From NCBI RefSeq assembly GCF_024734895.1, contig NZ_CP091430.1, positions 2,560,501-2,624,500 of the forward strand: 64,000 nt of DNA, written 5' to 3'. This DNA comes from Paenibacillus spongiae. GTDB lineage: Bacteria; Bacillota; Bacilli; Paenibacillales; Paenibacillaceae. The notes under the pieces were generated by a model. It was not told the DNA's origin, made no database searches, and worked only from the letters and a program-made list of their open reading frames with translations. This document shows, piece by piece, positions 36,972-46,023 of this stretch; positions within the stretch are counted from its first letter, which is position 1; each line of letters begins with the position of its first letter. The translations under genes were made by a program, and so were the position numbers.

Positions 36972-37199
36972 ATGATTGCTGTAACGCGTTTGAACGGCAG
37001 TACCTTGCATATCAACGCGCTGCTTATCGAGACGATCGAGGAAACGCCTGATACGCTTCTGACGTTAACGACGGGCAAGAAATGGTTAGTTAAGGAAAGT
37101 GCGGCGGAAGTCATTTCCTCCATGCAGCATTATCTTCGCTCCATCGGCGTCCATGCGGCGACTATCAAGAGCGGACAAACGGAGGGACCCTCAACATGA
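36972..37199 (+). CDS. swrD: FlbD-family protein (SwrD/YlzI)
   Basis: In B. subtilis SwrD increases flagellar motor power and swarming. The 75-residue protein has the family start MIAVTRLNGSTLHINALLIETIEETPDTLL and a following TLTTGKKWLVKESA segment. The start has TAGGAGG. The stop overlaps the ATG of fliL. The flgE-swrD-fliL-fliM order is that of B. subtilis. Confidence 0.92.
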   Translation: MIAVTRLNGSTLHINALLIETIEETPDTLLTLTTGKKWLVKESAAEVISSMQHYLRSIGVHAATIKSGQTEGPST

Positions 37200-37681
37200 A
37201 GAAGATGTTACCTTGGTTAATTACGATATTGCTTGCCATTACATTGATTGCGATCGTAGCCATCATTCTCTTGAACAACATATTCGGTGACGATAAGAAC
37301 AGCGATTCGAAAGCGGCCGATAGCGTGAAGAACGTTCAGGCGGAACGCATCAGCGCCAGCAAGCGCGTTGATGTGACCAGTGAAATCAAGGAGATCCGAA
37401 CGAACCTGGTCGATCCGGAATATATTGTCGATCTCGATTTCGCTTTCCAGCTGGAAAATAAGAAAACGAAAGAAGACTTTGAGAAAATTAAAGACATCGT
37501 CATCAAACCGATCATTATCAGCACGCTGGGCGACATGACGCCTGAGAGCCTGAACGGGTCGAAGGGGAAAGACGAATTGAAATCGAAGCTCCTGAACTTG
37601 ATCAACCAGAAGCTGCAGGAAACAACGGAAGGTAAGCTGGTTAATGTTGACATCACGGACTTCATCATTGCACAACTGTAA
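37196..37681 (+). CDS. fliL: Flagellar basal body-associated protein FliL
   Basis: FliL sits around the stator units and supports torque and swarming. The 161-residue protein has one N-terminal membrane helix (LPWLITILLAITLIAIVAIILL), a linker, and a stomatin-like FliL domain ending TTEGKLVNVDITDFIIAQ. Its ATG overlaps the stop of swrD. fliM starts 35 bases later. Confidence 0.95.
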   Translation: MKKMLPWLITILLAITLIAIVAIILLNNIFGDDKNSDSKAADSVKNVQAERISASKRVDVTSEIKEIRTNLVDPEYIVDLDFAFQLENKKTKEDFEKIKDIVIKPIIISTLGDMTPESLNGSKGKDELKSKLLNLINQKLQETTEGKLVNVDITDFIIAQL

Positions 37682-37716
37682 GAACATGCCGCATTCCTTC
37701 GAAGGGGGTGAGATAA

Positions 37717-38718
37717 TTGGTTGATGTTTTATCGCAGAATGAGATCGACGCTTTGCTTGCTGCTTTATCATCCGGAGAGATGGATGCTGAAGAACTGAAG
37801 AAGGAAGATACGCAGAAGAAGATTCGCTCATATGAGTTCAAGCGCGCGGTACGTTTCTCGAAGGATCATATCCGCAGCTTAACCCGGATCCATGAAAACT
37901 TCGCGCGATATTTAACAACCTATTTCTCTGCGCAGCTTCGTACGTTCGTACAAATCAACGTCGTTCAAGTCGAACAGCTGCCGTATGATGAGTTTATTCG
38001 TTCCATCCCTAAGATGACCATTCTGAACATCTTTGAGGCGGAGCCTTTGGAAGGCCGCATGGTGCTTGAAGTGCATCCGAATGTCGCTTACGCCATGCTG
38101 GACAGACTGCTTGGCGGACAAGGAATGGCGCCTTCGAAAATTAATGCATTGACGGAAATCGAAACGACGATCATGGAACGAATCTTCAGCCGGACCTTTG
38201 AAAGCCTGCAGGAGGCGTGGAAAACCGTCGTCGATATATCGCCTCGGCTGGAGGCGCTGGAGACCAATCCGCAATTCATGCAGATCGTCTCTCCGAATGA
38301 AACGATCGCATTGATTTCGCTTAGCACCAAAATCGGCGATACGACAGGCATGATCAATCTCTGTATTCCGCATGTCGTCATCGAGCCGATTATGCCGCGA
38401 CTGTCCGTCCATCACTGGTTCGTGTCGCAGAAGAAAACGCGCGCGCCGGAAGAAATGGAAGTGTTGAAGCAGCGGGTAAGCAAGGCGAAGCTCCCGATTA
38501 TTGCCGAGCTTGGACAATCCAGCATTTCAATTCGCGAATTCCTGGGACTTGCGGTCGGCGACGTCATCTCGCTGAACAAGCCCATTACTGAAGGTTTGAA
38601 CATTAAGCTCGGGGAGAAGCTCAAGTTTAAGGGCAGTCCCGGATCGGTCAAGGACCGGTTGGCCATACAGATCGATGAAGTAGTCAGTGAAGGAGTTGAA
38701 GAAGATTATGACCAGTAA
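37717..38718 (+). CDS. fliM: Flagellar motor switch protein FliM
   Basis: FliM is the middle C-ring protein that binds CheY-P. The 333-residue protein has the N-terminal CheY-binding peptide LSQNEIDALLAAL. The CheC-like middle domain includes GEMDAEELKK and YEFKRAVRFSKDHIRSLTRIH in sequence. A SpoA-type C-terminus includes ISLNKPITEGLNIKLGEKLKF. The TTG start follows GAAGGGGGTGAG. It overlaps fliY by 11 bases. Confidence 0.96.
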   Translation: MVDVLSQNEIDALLAALSSGEMDAEELKKEDTQKKIRSYEFKRAVRFSKDHIRSLTRIHENFARYLTTYFSAQLRTFVQINVVQVEQLPYDEFIRSIPKMTILNIFEAEPLEGRMVLEVHPNVAYAMLDRLLGGQGMAPSKINALTEIETTIMERIFSRTFESLQEAWKTVVDISPRLEALETNPQFMQIVSPNETIALISLSTKIGDTTGMINLCIPHVVIEPIMPRLSVHHWFVSQKKTRAPEEMEVLKQRVSKAKLPIIAELGQSSISIREFLGLAVGDVISLNKPITEGLNIKLGEKLKFKGSPGSVKDRLAIQIDEVVSEGVEEDYDQ

Positions 38719-39934
38719 AGACTACTTGTCGCAAGAAGAAATCGATGCCTTGCTGCGTCAGTCCTCCGATCAGCCGGATATGCCTTCGGCAGATGAGACA
38801 GGGGAGCTAAATACATATTTAAACTCCATGGAGCAAGATGCGCTTGGTGAGATCGGCAATATAACCTTCGGCAGTGCGGCAACGGCGCTGTCCACCCTGC
38901 TGGGGAAGAAAGTCGATATTACGACGCCGGAAGTATCTCTTATTCGCAGAGACCAGCTGGATAATGAATTTCCGAAGCCGCATGTGGCCGTATCCGTTCA
39001 TTATGTGGACGGCTTTCAAGGGATCAATTCATTAGTGATCCGAACGGCCGACGCGCAAACGATAGCGGATTTGATGCTGGGCGGCGAAGGAAAAGTGCTG
39101 GGCGACGAATTGAACGATATTCATATCAGCGCCGTTCAGGAAGCGATGAACCAGATGATGGGTTCTTCCGCCACCTCGATGTCAACGATATTCAACCGCT
39201 TCGTCAACATTTCGCCACCGGGCATTGACATACTGAATGTTTCGAACGGTGAGGGCATCGACAGCCTTCCGCCCGACGATAAATTCATTAAAATTGCTTT
39301 TCGACTCCGAATCGGAGAGCTGATCGATTCGACGATCATGCAGCTGCTTCCGATTAAGTTCGCCAAAGAAATGGTCGATACGCTGATGGGCGGTACGTCT
39401 GAACCGGCCGCAGCGGAAGCTCCGGCACCAAGCGTGCAAGCGCCTGCCGCAAGCGCGCCGTCCGCGCCTCCGGTATACGCCGAAGCGGCCATTCCCGCAC
39501 AAGCGCAGCAGGCTCCGCAGGCCTCGTATCCGCCGCCTATGCCGCCTATGTCGCAGCCCTATGCTGCTGCGCCGAGCGTACCGCAAACATATGGCGGGCT
39601 GCCTGGCCGAAACGTCAATGTACAGCCTGTACAGTTCGCGAATTTTCAAGGCGCGCCTTATGTGCAAGCGGAAGAATCGAACCTTAATTTATTGCTCGAC
39701 ATCCCGTTGAAGGTAACGGTAGAATTAGGAAGGACTCAGAAGCAAATTAAGGATATTCTTGAGTTGTCGCAAGGATCCATCATTGAGCTGGACAAGCTGG
39801 CCGGAGAACCGGTCGATATTCTGGTCAACAACAAATTAATCGCGAAAGGCGAAGTTGTCGTTATCGACGAGAATTTTGGCGTCAGGGTCACCGATATTGT
39901 CAGCCAATGGGACAGGATCCAAAAACTGCAGTAA
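38708..39934 (+). CDS. fliY: Flagellar motor switch phosphatase FliY
   Basis: FliY is a CheC/FliN fusion that acts in the C ring and dephosphorylates CheY-P. The 408-residue protein has an N-terminal EIDALL peptide. Two CheC-type active-site helices follow (ALGEIGNITFGSAATALS and AVQEAMNQMMGSSATSMS). A linker rich in Pro, Ala and Gln occupies about residues 240-320 with a PPMPPM repeat. The FliN SpoA domain (LLDIPLKVTVELGRTQKQIKD) closes the protein. ATG 38708 is taken as start; a GTG at 38687 is the alternative. Confidence 0.95.
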   Translation: MTSKDYLSQEEIDALLRQSSDQPDMPSADETGELNTYLNSMEQDALGEIGNITFGSAATALSTLLGKKVDITTPEVSLIRRDQLDNEFPKPHVAVSVHYVDGFQGINSLVIRTADAQTIADLMLGGEGKVLGDELNDIHISAVQEAMNQMMGSSATSMSTIFNRFVNISPPGIDILNVSNGEGIDSLPPDDKFIKIAFRLRIGELIDSTIMQLLPIKFAKEMVDTLMGGTSEPAAAEAPAPSVQAPAASAPSAPPVYAEAAIPAQAQQAPQASYPPPMPPMSQPYAAAPSVPQTYGGLPGRNVNVQPVQFANFQGAPYVQAEESNLNLLLDIPLKVTVELGRTQKQIKDILELSQGSIIELDKLAGEPVDILVNNKLIAKGEVVVIDENFGVRVTDIVSQWDRIQKLQ

Positions 39935-39998
39935 GCCGCAAGGATCAGGGGAGTTAGGCAACACCAAAACACAGATAGGAATCTAGGAGGAACACACG

Positions 39999-40361
39999 AT
40001 GGCAAACCGCATTTTGATCGTAGACGACGCAGCTTTCATGCGAATGATGATTCGCGACATTTTGACGAAGAACGGGTACGAGGTAGTCGGAGAAGCGCAG
40101 GACGGCGCCCAGGCGATTGAGAAGTTCAAGGAGTTGAAGCCGGATCTGACGACAATGGACATTACCATGCCGGAGATGGACGGCATCGTCGCGCTGAAAG
40201 AGATTAAGAAAATTGATGGCAACGCAAAAGTCATTATGTGTTCCGCAATGGGACAACAGGCTATGGTGATCGACGCGATTCAAGCAGGAGCGAAGGATTT
40301 CATCGTGAAACCGTTCCAGGCCGACCGCGTGATCGAGGCCATCAAAAAAACACTCGGTTAA
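39999..40361 (+). CDS. cheY: Chemotaxis response regulator CheY
   Basis: CheY is the diffusible single-domain receiver that links CheA to the motor. The 120-residue protein has acidic-pocket residues DD in ILIVDDAAFMRMM, the phosphoacceptor D54 in TTMDITMPEMDG, a Ser in MCSAMG, and Lys in DFIVKPF. A CTAGGAGG site precedes the ATG. In B. subtilis CheY-P promotes counter-clockwise rotation. Confidence 0.97.
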   Translation: MANRILIVDDAAFMRMMIRDILTKNGYEVVGEAQDGAQAIEKFKELKPDLTTMDITMPEMDGIVALKEIKKIDGNAKVIMCSAMGQQAMVIDAIQAGAKDFIVKPFQADRVIEAIKKTLG

Positions 40362-40367
40362 CGAGCG

Positions 40368-41003
40368 ATGAAACAACGGCAAACTTTACGGCTTGCAGGA
40401 CTTTCCTTCGTCTACTGGCTGATGACGGCAGGATGGGCTGCAGCAGAAGAAACAGTGGATTCACCAATGAACGACAAGCCACCGGTTATACCAGCCTCCA
40501 GTATAACCGGTTACTTGATCTGGGTCATATTCGCACTGCTGCTCGTCATTGGCCTGATTGTGCTCGTCATTAAGCTGCTGTCGAAGCGCAGTCGCGGATG
40601 GGGAGCTAATCGCTCGCTGCGCTCGCTTGGCGGCATACCGCTTGGCCAGAACAAGTCTCTGCAGGTCGTTGAATTATCCGGACGAATCTATGTAGTCGGC
40701 GTGGGCGAGAACGTGTCCTTGCTTGACAAAATCGATGACCCGGTTGAAGCGCAGATGGTGCTGGACGATATGCAGCAGCAAACCGGCCAAGTATGGAACG
40801 CCACATCCTTGAAAGATATGGTGGGCCGATTCCGCAACCGCAATACGGATTCTTCTGCCGGGCCGAATGATGAACGGTGGCAGGAGTCAGAGTCTTTCCA
40901 GACCTTGCTGAACAATCGTATGAAGCGTCAAGCGGAGAACAAACAGAAGATGGAAGAGCTACTCAAAGAGCAAAATCAAAACGATCGGTTGTTGGACGAA
41001 TGA
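40368..41003 (+). CDS. fliO: Flagellar biosynthesis protein FliO (FliZ in Bacillus)
   Basis: FliO assists assembly of the FliP ring of the export gate. The 211-residue protein has an N-terminal signal-like segment (LAGLSFVYWLMTAGWAAAEE) and a second membrane helix at about residues 47-70 (YLIWVIFALLLVIGLIVLVI). A cytoplasmic FliO domain (SLGGIPLGQNKSLQVVELSG) and a Gln/Asn-rich coiled tail follow. The stop overlaps the fliP ATG. The gene is placed cheY-fliO-fliP, as in B. subtilis. Confidence 0.9.
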   Translation: MKQRQTLRLAGLSFVYWLMTAGWAAAEETVDSPMNDKPPVIPASSITGYLIWVIFALLLVIGLIVLVIKLLSKRSRGWGANRSLRSLGGIPLGQNKSLQVVELSGRIYVVGVGENVSLLDKIDDPVEAQMVLDDMQQQTGQVWNATSLKDMVGRFRNRNTDSSAGPNDERWQESESFQTLLNNRMKRQAENKQKMEELLKEQNQNDRLLDE

Positions 41004-41752
41004 ATAAAAAAATCGTAATTTCACTTGTTATGCTTCAGCTTGTCGGGCTGGTACTCGCTTCCCATACGTTCGCCGAGCCTCTGCCCAATGTCAGTGTGAG
41101 TATTGGCGGTGAAGGGGAGCAGCCGGGAACGAGCGCATTGTCGCTGCTTCTCATTATTACGGTATTGAGCGTAGCGCCTGCCATTCTCGTACTGATGACC
41201 AGCTTCACCCGGATCGCTATCGTCCTCGGCTTTGTCCGGACTTCGCTCGGCACGAATCAGATGCCGCCGAATCAGGTGCTGATCGGGCTGGCCATGTTCC
41301 TAACGTTCTTCATCATGGCCCCTACATTCGGACAAGTAAACGAGGTTGCGCTTCAGCCCTACTTGAAAGGGGAAATTACCCAGACGGAGGCGCTGGACAA
41401 GGCGGCCGATCCAATGAAAAAGTTTATGTTCAACCAGACGCGGGAGAAAGATCTGCTGCTGTTCATGAACTATACGAAGACAGAGAAGCCCCGTACATAT
41501 GAAGATATTCCGCTTACAGTACTGGTGCCTGCTTTTGCGCTAAGTGAATTGAGAACAGCCTTTCAAATGGGCTTTCTGATCTTCATTCCGTTCCTGATCA
41601 TCGACATGGTCGTATCCAGTACGCTTATGGCGATGGGGATGATGATGCTGCCGCCGGTTATGATCTCCCTGCCATTCAAGATTTTGCTTTTTGTTATGGT
41701 TGACGGCTGGTATTTGATCGTGAAATCGCTGCTGCTCAGTTTTAACATGTGA
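41000..41752 (+). CDS. fliP: Flagellar export gate protein FliP
   Basis: FliP forms the core pentamer of the flagellar type III export channel. The 250-residue protein begins with a signal-peptide-like segment (VISLVMLQLVGLVLASHTFA). The FliP signatures are VLMTSFTRIAIVLGFVRTSLG, NQMPPNQVLIGLAMFLTFF and MGMMMLPPVMISLPFKILLF, each a short segment. ATG 41000 overlaps the fliO stop as ATGA; the open frame from 40877 overlaps fliO and is rejected. Confidence 0.95.
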   Translation: MNKKIVISLVMLQLVGLVLASHTFAEPLPNVSVSIGGEGEQPGTSALSLLLIITVLSVAPAILVLMTSFTRIAIVLGFVRTSLGTNQMPPNQVLIGLAMFLTFFIMAPTFGQVNEVALQPYLKGEITQTEALDKAADPMKKFMFNQTREKDLLLFMNYTKTEKPRTYEDIPLTVLVPAFALSELRTAFQMGFLIFIPFLIIDMVVSSTLMAMGMMMLPPVMISLPFKILLFVMVDGWYLIVKSLLLSFNM

Positions 41753-41774
41753 CGACCCGAAAGAAGGTATCAAA

Positions 41775-42044
41775 GTGAGTTCGGACTTTATCATCGGTTT
41801 AGCAGGACAAGCGGTTTACACCGTGTTAAAGGCCAGTGCGCCAATGCTTGTGCTCGGTCTTGTAGTCGGCTTGCTGGTTAGTATTTTTCAAGCCACCACC
41901 CAAATCCAAGAACAGACCTTGGCGTTTGTTCCTAAAATCGTGGCGGTTTTACTTTCCATACTACTGTTTGGACCATGGATTCTAAACACACTCGTCGATT
42001 TTACGTACAATCTGCTGAACAATCTGTATAAATACATTGGATAA
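41775..42044 (+). CDS. fliQ: Flagellar export gate protein FliQ
   Basis: FliQ lines the outside of the FliP-FliR export core. The 89-residue protein has two membrane helices (APMLVLGLVVGLLVSIF and IVAVLLSILLFGPWILNTLV) and the family motif ATTQIQEQTLAFVPKI between them. The GTG start is preceded by GAAAGAAGG. fliR follows 17 bases downstream. Confidence 0.95.
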   Translation: MSSDFIIGLAGQAVYTVLKASAPMLVLGLVVGLLVSIFQATTQIQEQTLAFVPKIVAVLLSILLFGPWILNTLVDFTYNLLNNLYKYIG

Positions 42045-42061
42045 GCTGAGGGTAGAAATCG

Positions 42062-42853
42062 ATGGCGCTTTTTTTACAGGGGTTTCCTATTTTTTTGCTT
42101 ATATTTTGTCGAATAACTGCATTTTTCGTCGTCGCGCCGATCTTTTCGGCTCGAAACGTGCCGACGGCGTTCAAGATCGGGTTCAGCTTTCTGATATCAT
42201 TGCTCATCTTCCTTACATACGGATTAAAGCAAACCATCGTACCGGACGCTGAATTCATACTCTCGATCATCCGTGAAATATTGGCCGGTATTCTGCTGGG
42301 TTTTGTCGTCTATCTGTTCTTCACCATCGTGCAGACCGCAGGCGGATTCATTGACTTGCAGATGGGCTTCGGCATGGCGAACATTATTGACCCGATGACC
42401 GGGGCATCGACACCGCTGCTTGGTAATTTCAAGTATATGATCTTAACGTTAATTTTCTTATCGATGAACGGTCATCATCATCTGCTGATGGCGCTCCTGA
42501 AGAGCTATGAGTGGATCCCATTATCAAATTCGCTTTTTAGCCAAATTTATAATGGAAGCATTTCCGACTTTCTGGTTAGAACCTTTGCAGATACATTCAT
42601 GCTTGCTCTGCAAATATCGGCACCGCTTGTCGTCGCGATGTTTCTAACCGACGTCGGGCTCGGTCTGCTTGCCCGGACGGCACCGCAGTACAACGTGTTC
42701 GTCATCGGCATTCCGCTCAAAATTCTCGTCGGATTTCTTATGCTGGCGATCATTATGCCGGGATTCGTTACCTTGTTCGAGTATCTATTCGCAGAGATGT
42801 TTACCGCAATCGAGAAGCTGTTCGGAATCGTGGAAGGTTCCGGTACCCAATAG
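42062..42853 (+). CDS. fliR: Flagellar export gate protein FliR
   Basis: FliR completes the export gate core with FliP and FliQ. The 263-residue protein has about six hydrophobic segments. Family motifs include FCRITAFFVVAPIFSARNVP, GGFIDLQMGFGMANIIDPMTG and PQYNVFVIGIPLKILVGFL. flhB follows 13 bases downstream; in some bacteria the two are fused. Confidence 0.95.
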   Translation: MALFLQGFPIFLLIFCRITAFFVVAPIFSARNVPTAFKIGFSFLISLLIFLTYGLKQTIVPDAEFILSIIREILAGILLGFVVYLFFTIVQTAGGFIDLQMGFGMANIIDPMTGASTPLLGNFKYMILTLIFLSMNGHHHLLMALLKSYEWIPLSNSLFSQIYNGSISDFLVRTFADTFMLALQISAPLVVAMFLTDVGLGLLARTAPQYNVFVIGIPLKILVGFLMLAIIMPGFVTLFEYLFAEMFTAIEKLFGIVEGSGTQ

Positions 42854-42866
42854 GAGGACTGCTGAC

Positions 42867-43958
42867 ATGCGAGCTTACCGCTTCACGCTCGATTTACAGA
42901 TGTTCTCCCAGGAAAAAACGGAGCCTGCAACGCATAAGAAACGGCAGGAAGCAAGGCAGAAGGGCCAAGTGGCAAAAAGCGCAGAGCTTCCCGGCGCATT
43001 CATCCTGCTGTTCACGTTCTTAAGCTTCATGATGCTGGGAGGCTATTACAAAGAACGGATCTTAACGCTTTTCGGCTTTATTTTTGAAAACAGGCTGAAC
43101 CTTCAGCTGTCGACAGGAAACATAGTTACGTTATTTACGGATATCATGCTGCAATGCTTCATGCTGTTAGCCCCCATATTCGCGATAACGCTCCTGCTCG
43201 CTTTTCTCGGAAGCTATCTGCAAATCGGGTTTTTGTTTACCGGCGAGCCGATCAAGCCGAAATTAAGCAAATTGAATCCGATCAACGGGTTCAAGCAAAT
43301 TTTTTCGATGCGGTCAGTCGTCGAATTTTTGAAAAATATTATCAAGCTCGTCATTATCGGCGTGATCGTGTATATGACGCTATGGAACGAAAGGCATCAC
43401 ATCATGCAGCTGGCGAGCGTTCCTGTTGAAACGATGTTCTCGTATACGGCAGGACTTACAGTCAAGCTTGGCCTTGAAATAGGCGCACTGCTCGTTGTGC
43501 TGGCGATTGCAGACTATATCTACCAGCGCTATGAACATGAGAAAAGTATCCGAATGTCCAAGCAGGACATCAAGGATGAGTTCAAAAAGTCGGAAGGGGA
43601 TCCGCTGATAAAAGGAAAAATCCGTGAGCGACAACGGAGAATGGCACTGCAGCGCATGATGCAGGAAGTGCCCAAAGCCGATGTCGTCATTACGAACCCG
43701 ACTCACTTCGCAATCGCCCTGCAATATGACGGTTCCAAGATGGAGGCGCCGACCGTAATCGCCAAAGGGATGGATTTCGTGGCGCTTCGCATACGGGAAA
43801 TTGCGAAAGAGAACGGCGTTATAACGATGGAAAACAAGCCTCTGGCCAGAGCGTTATATCAACTGTCGGAGATCGGTGACACGATTCCGGCTGATCTATT
43901 CCAAGCTGTGGCTGAAGTATTGGCTCATGTATATAAGTTAAAAGGTAAAACGAAATAA
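42867..43958 (+). CDS. flhB: Flagellar export switch protein FlhB
   Basis: FlhB selects export substrates and switches from rod/hook to filament class after self-cleavage. The 363-residue protein has an N-terminal cytoplasmic start (QEKTEPATHKKRQEARQKGQ), four membrane segments, and the cytoplasmic domain with the autocleavage loop NPTH (in VITNPTHFAIALQYDG). ATG 42867 follows TAGGAGG; the longer open frame overlaps fliR. The shorter YlqH-type protein at 13056-13373 is related to its C-terminal domain. Confidence 0.96.
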   Translation: MRAYRFTLDLQMFSQEKTEPATHKKRQEARQKGQVAKSAELPGAFILLFTFLSFMMLGGYYKERILTLFGFIFENRLNLQLSTGNIVTLFTDIMLQCFMLLAPIFAITLLLAFLGSYLQIGFLFTGEPIKPKLSKLNPINGFKQIFSMRSVVEFLKNIIKLVIIGVIVYMTLWNERHHIMQLASVPVETMFSYTAGLTVKLGLEIGALLVVLAIADYIYQRYEHEKSIRMSKQDIKDEFKKSEGDPLIKGKIRERQRRMALQRMMQEVPKADVVITNPTHFAIALQYDGSKMEAPTVIAKGMDFVALRIREIAKENGVITMENKPLARALYQLSEIGDTIPADLFQAVAEVLAHVYKLKGKTK

Positions 43959-43989
43959 GAATGTCACATGCACTGGAGGAGGGACAAAG

Positions 43990-46023
43990 TTGAAGGCAAA
44001 GGATTTGACCATATTAGTAGCAATTATCGGCATCGTTCTCATGATGGTCATTCCGATACCCACCTGGCTGCTGGATGTGCTGCTCATCATTAACATCTCC
44101 ACGGCGCTTATGATTTTGCTCATCTCGATGAACACGAAGGATGCGCTGGATTTCTCCATCTTCCCGGCGATGCTGCTTATTACGACATTGTTTCGGCTCG
44201 CCTTGAACATCTCGACCACGCGCAACATCCTCCAGTATGGAGAAGCGGGTCATGTCGTAGCAACGTTCGGCAATTGGGTGGCCGGCGGTGAAATCGCGAT
44301 CGGCTTCGTCGTGTTCTTAATTCTGGTCGTGGTTCAGTTTATCGTCATTACGAAGGGCTCGGAGCGCGTTGCGGAAGTTGGAGCGCGATTCACGCTCGAT
44401 GCGATGCCCGGTAAACAGATGAGTATCGATGCGGATTTGAATGCCGGGTTGATCAACGAGCAGCAGGCGCGGGAACGCCGTCAAAAAATCGAACGGGAAG
44501 CGGATTTCTACGGTTCGATGGACGGTGCCAGCAAATTCGTCAAAGGCGATGCGATCGCTTCGATCATCATCCTGCTTATCAACCTGATCGGCGGATTTGT
44601 AATCGGGATGGCGATCCACGGCATGCCATTCGGCGAATCGCTCAGCACCTTCTCCGTACTGACGATCGGGGACGGCTTGGTCAGCCAGATTCCTGCGCTG
44701 TTGATTTCCACGGCAGCCGGTCTGATCGTCACACGCGCTGCTTCGGAAGGCAATCTCGCTTATGACGTGACTAACCAGATGTTCCGGTATCCGAAACTGC
44801 TCTATATTGTAGCCGGAACGATAACGCTGCTTGGAATCGGCACTCCGATCGGCATGCTGTCCACGCTTCCGCTTGCAGGACTTCTCGTCATTGCCGGTTA
44901 CCGGATGCAGAACACGCTGGCCAAGCGCCAGCTGCAGGAGGAACAGATGGAAGAGGAACAGCAAATCGAAGAGGTGCGCAGCCCGGAGAGCGTGATCAGC
45001 CTCCTGCAGGTGGATCCGATCGAATTCGAATTCGGTTACGGATTGATCCCGCTGGCCGATACGCAGCAGGGCGGAGATTTGCTGGACCGGATCATTATGA
45101 TTCGCAGACAGTGCGCTCTTGAACTCGGCCTAGTCGTTCCCGTCATCCGAATACGGGATAACATTCAGCTGAAGCCGAATGAGTATGTGATTAAAATCAA
45201 AGGCAATACGGTCGCAAGAGGCGAGCTGCTGCTGAATCACTATCTGGCTATGAGCCCGGGCTTCGACGATGATTCGGTCATCGGAATCGAAACGACAGAG
45301 CCTGCCTTCGGACTTCCGGCGATCTGGATCGATGAGGTTACGAAGGAGCGGGCGGAGCTGTCGGGGTATACGGTCGTTGACCCGCCTTCCGTCGTCGCCA
45401 CGCACTTGACCGAAATCATTAAGCGCCATGCGCATGAATTGATTGGCCGGCAAGAGACGAAGACGCTTGTCGAGAATGTCAGGGAAACCTACCCGGCGCT
45501 TGTGGACGAGCTTATTCCTTCCATCCTTTCCTTCGGCGATGTTCAGAAGGTGCTTGCCAAGCTGCTGCGCGAGAAAATATCGATTCGCGACATGGTAACG
45601 ATCTTCGAGACGTTGGCCGATCATGGCGTCTATTCGAAAGACCCGGATATTCTGACCGAGTATGTCAGACAGGCGCTGTCGAGACAAATTACACAGCAAT
45701 TCTCGCAAAACAACGATACGATGAAGGTGATTACGGTCGGCCCTTCGCTGGAGAAGAAAATTGCGGAGTCCGTTCAACAATCCGATCAAGGCAGCTATCT
45801 GGCGCTCGATCCGATCGCCACGCAGACGATTTACCAGAAGCTGAACGAACAGGTCAGCAAGCAAATTCAATCCGGCTATCAACCAATCGTATTGGCTTCG
45901 CCGACGATCCGCATGTATTTGCGTCAAATTGTAGAACGGACGATGCAGGACATTCCCGTACTTTCCTATAGTGAGCTCGAGCCTAGTGTCGAAGTTCAAA
46001 GCATTGGGGTGGTGAATCTATGA
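43990..46023 (+). CDS. flhA: Flagellar export gate protein FlhA
   Basis: FlhA forms the nonameric ring that uses proton motive force and docks export chaperones. The 677-residue protein has about eight N-terminal membrane helices. The conserved FHIPEP-type cytoplasmic loop (FTLDAMPGKQMSIDADLNAG) is followed by the large C-terminal cytoplasmic domain (PIEFEFGYGLIPLAD to the end). The TTG start has GGAGGAGGG upstream. Its stop overlaps the ATG of flhF. Confidence 0.96.
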   Translation: MKAKDLTILVAIIGIVLMMVIPIPTWLLDVLLIINISTALMILLISMNTKDALDFSIFPAMLLITTLFRLALNISTTRNILQYGEAGHVVATFGNWVAGGEIAIGFVVFLILVVVQFIVITKGSERVAEVGARFTLDAMPGKQMSIDADLNAGLINEQQARERRQKIEREADFYGSMDGASKFVKGDAIASIIILLINLIGGFVIGMAIHGMPFGESLSTFSVLTIGDGLVSQIPALLISTAAGLIVTRAASEGNLAYDVTNQMFRYPKLLYIVAGTITLLGIGTPIGMLSTLPLAGLLVIAGYRMQNTLAKRQLQEEQMEEEQQIEEVRSPESVISLLQVDPIEFEFGYGLIPLADTQQGGDLLDRIIMIRRQCALELGLVVPVIRIRDNIQLKPNEYVIKIKGNTVARGELLLNHYLAMSPGFDDDSVIGIETTEPAFGLPAIWIDEVTKERAELSGYTVVDPPSVVATHLTEIIKRHAHELIGRQETKTLVENVRETYPALVDELIPSILSFGDVQKVLAKLLREKISIRDMVTIFETLADHGVYSKDPDILTEYVRQALSRQITQQFSQNNDTMKVITVGPSLEKKIAESVQQSDQGSYLALDPIATQTIYQKLNEQVSKQIQSGYQPIVLASPTIRMYLRQIVERTMQDIPVLSYSELEPSVEVQSIGVVNL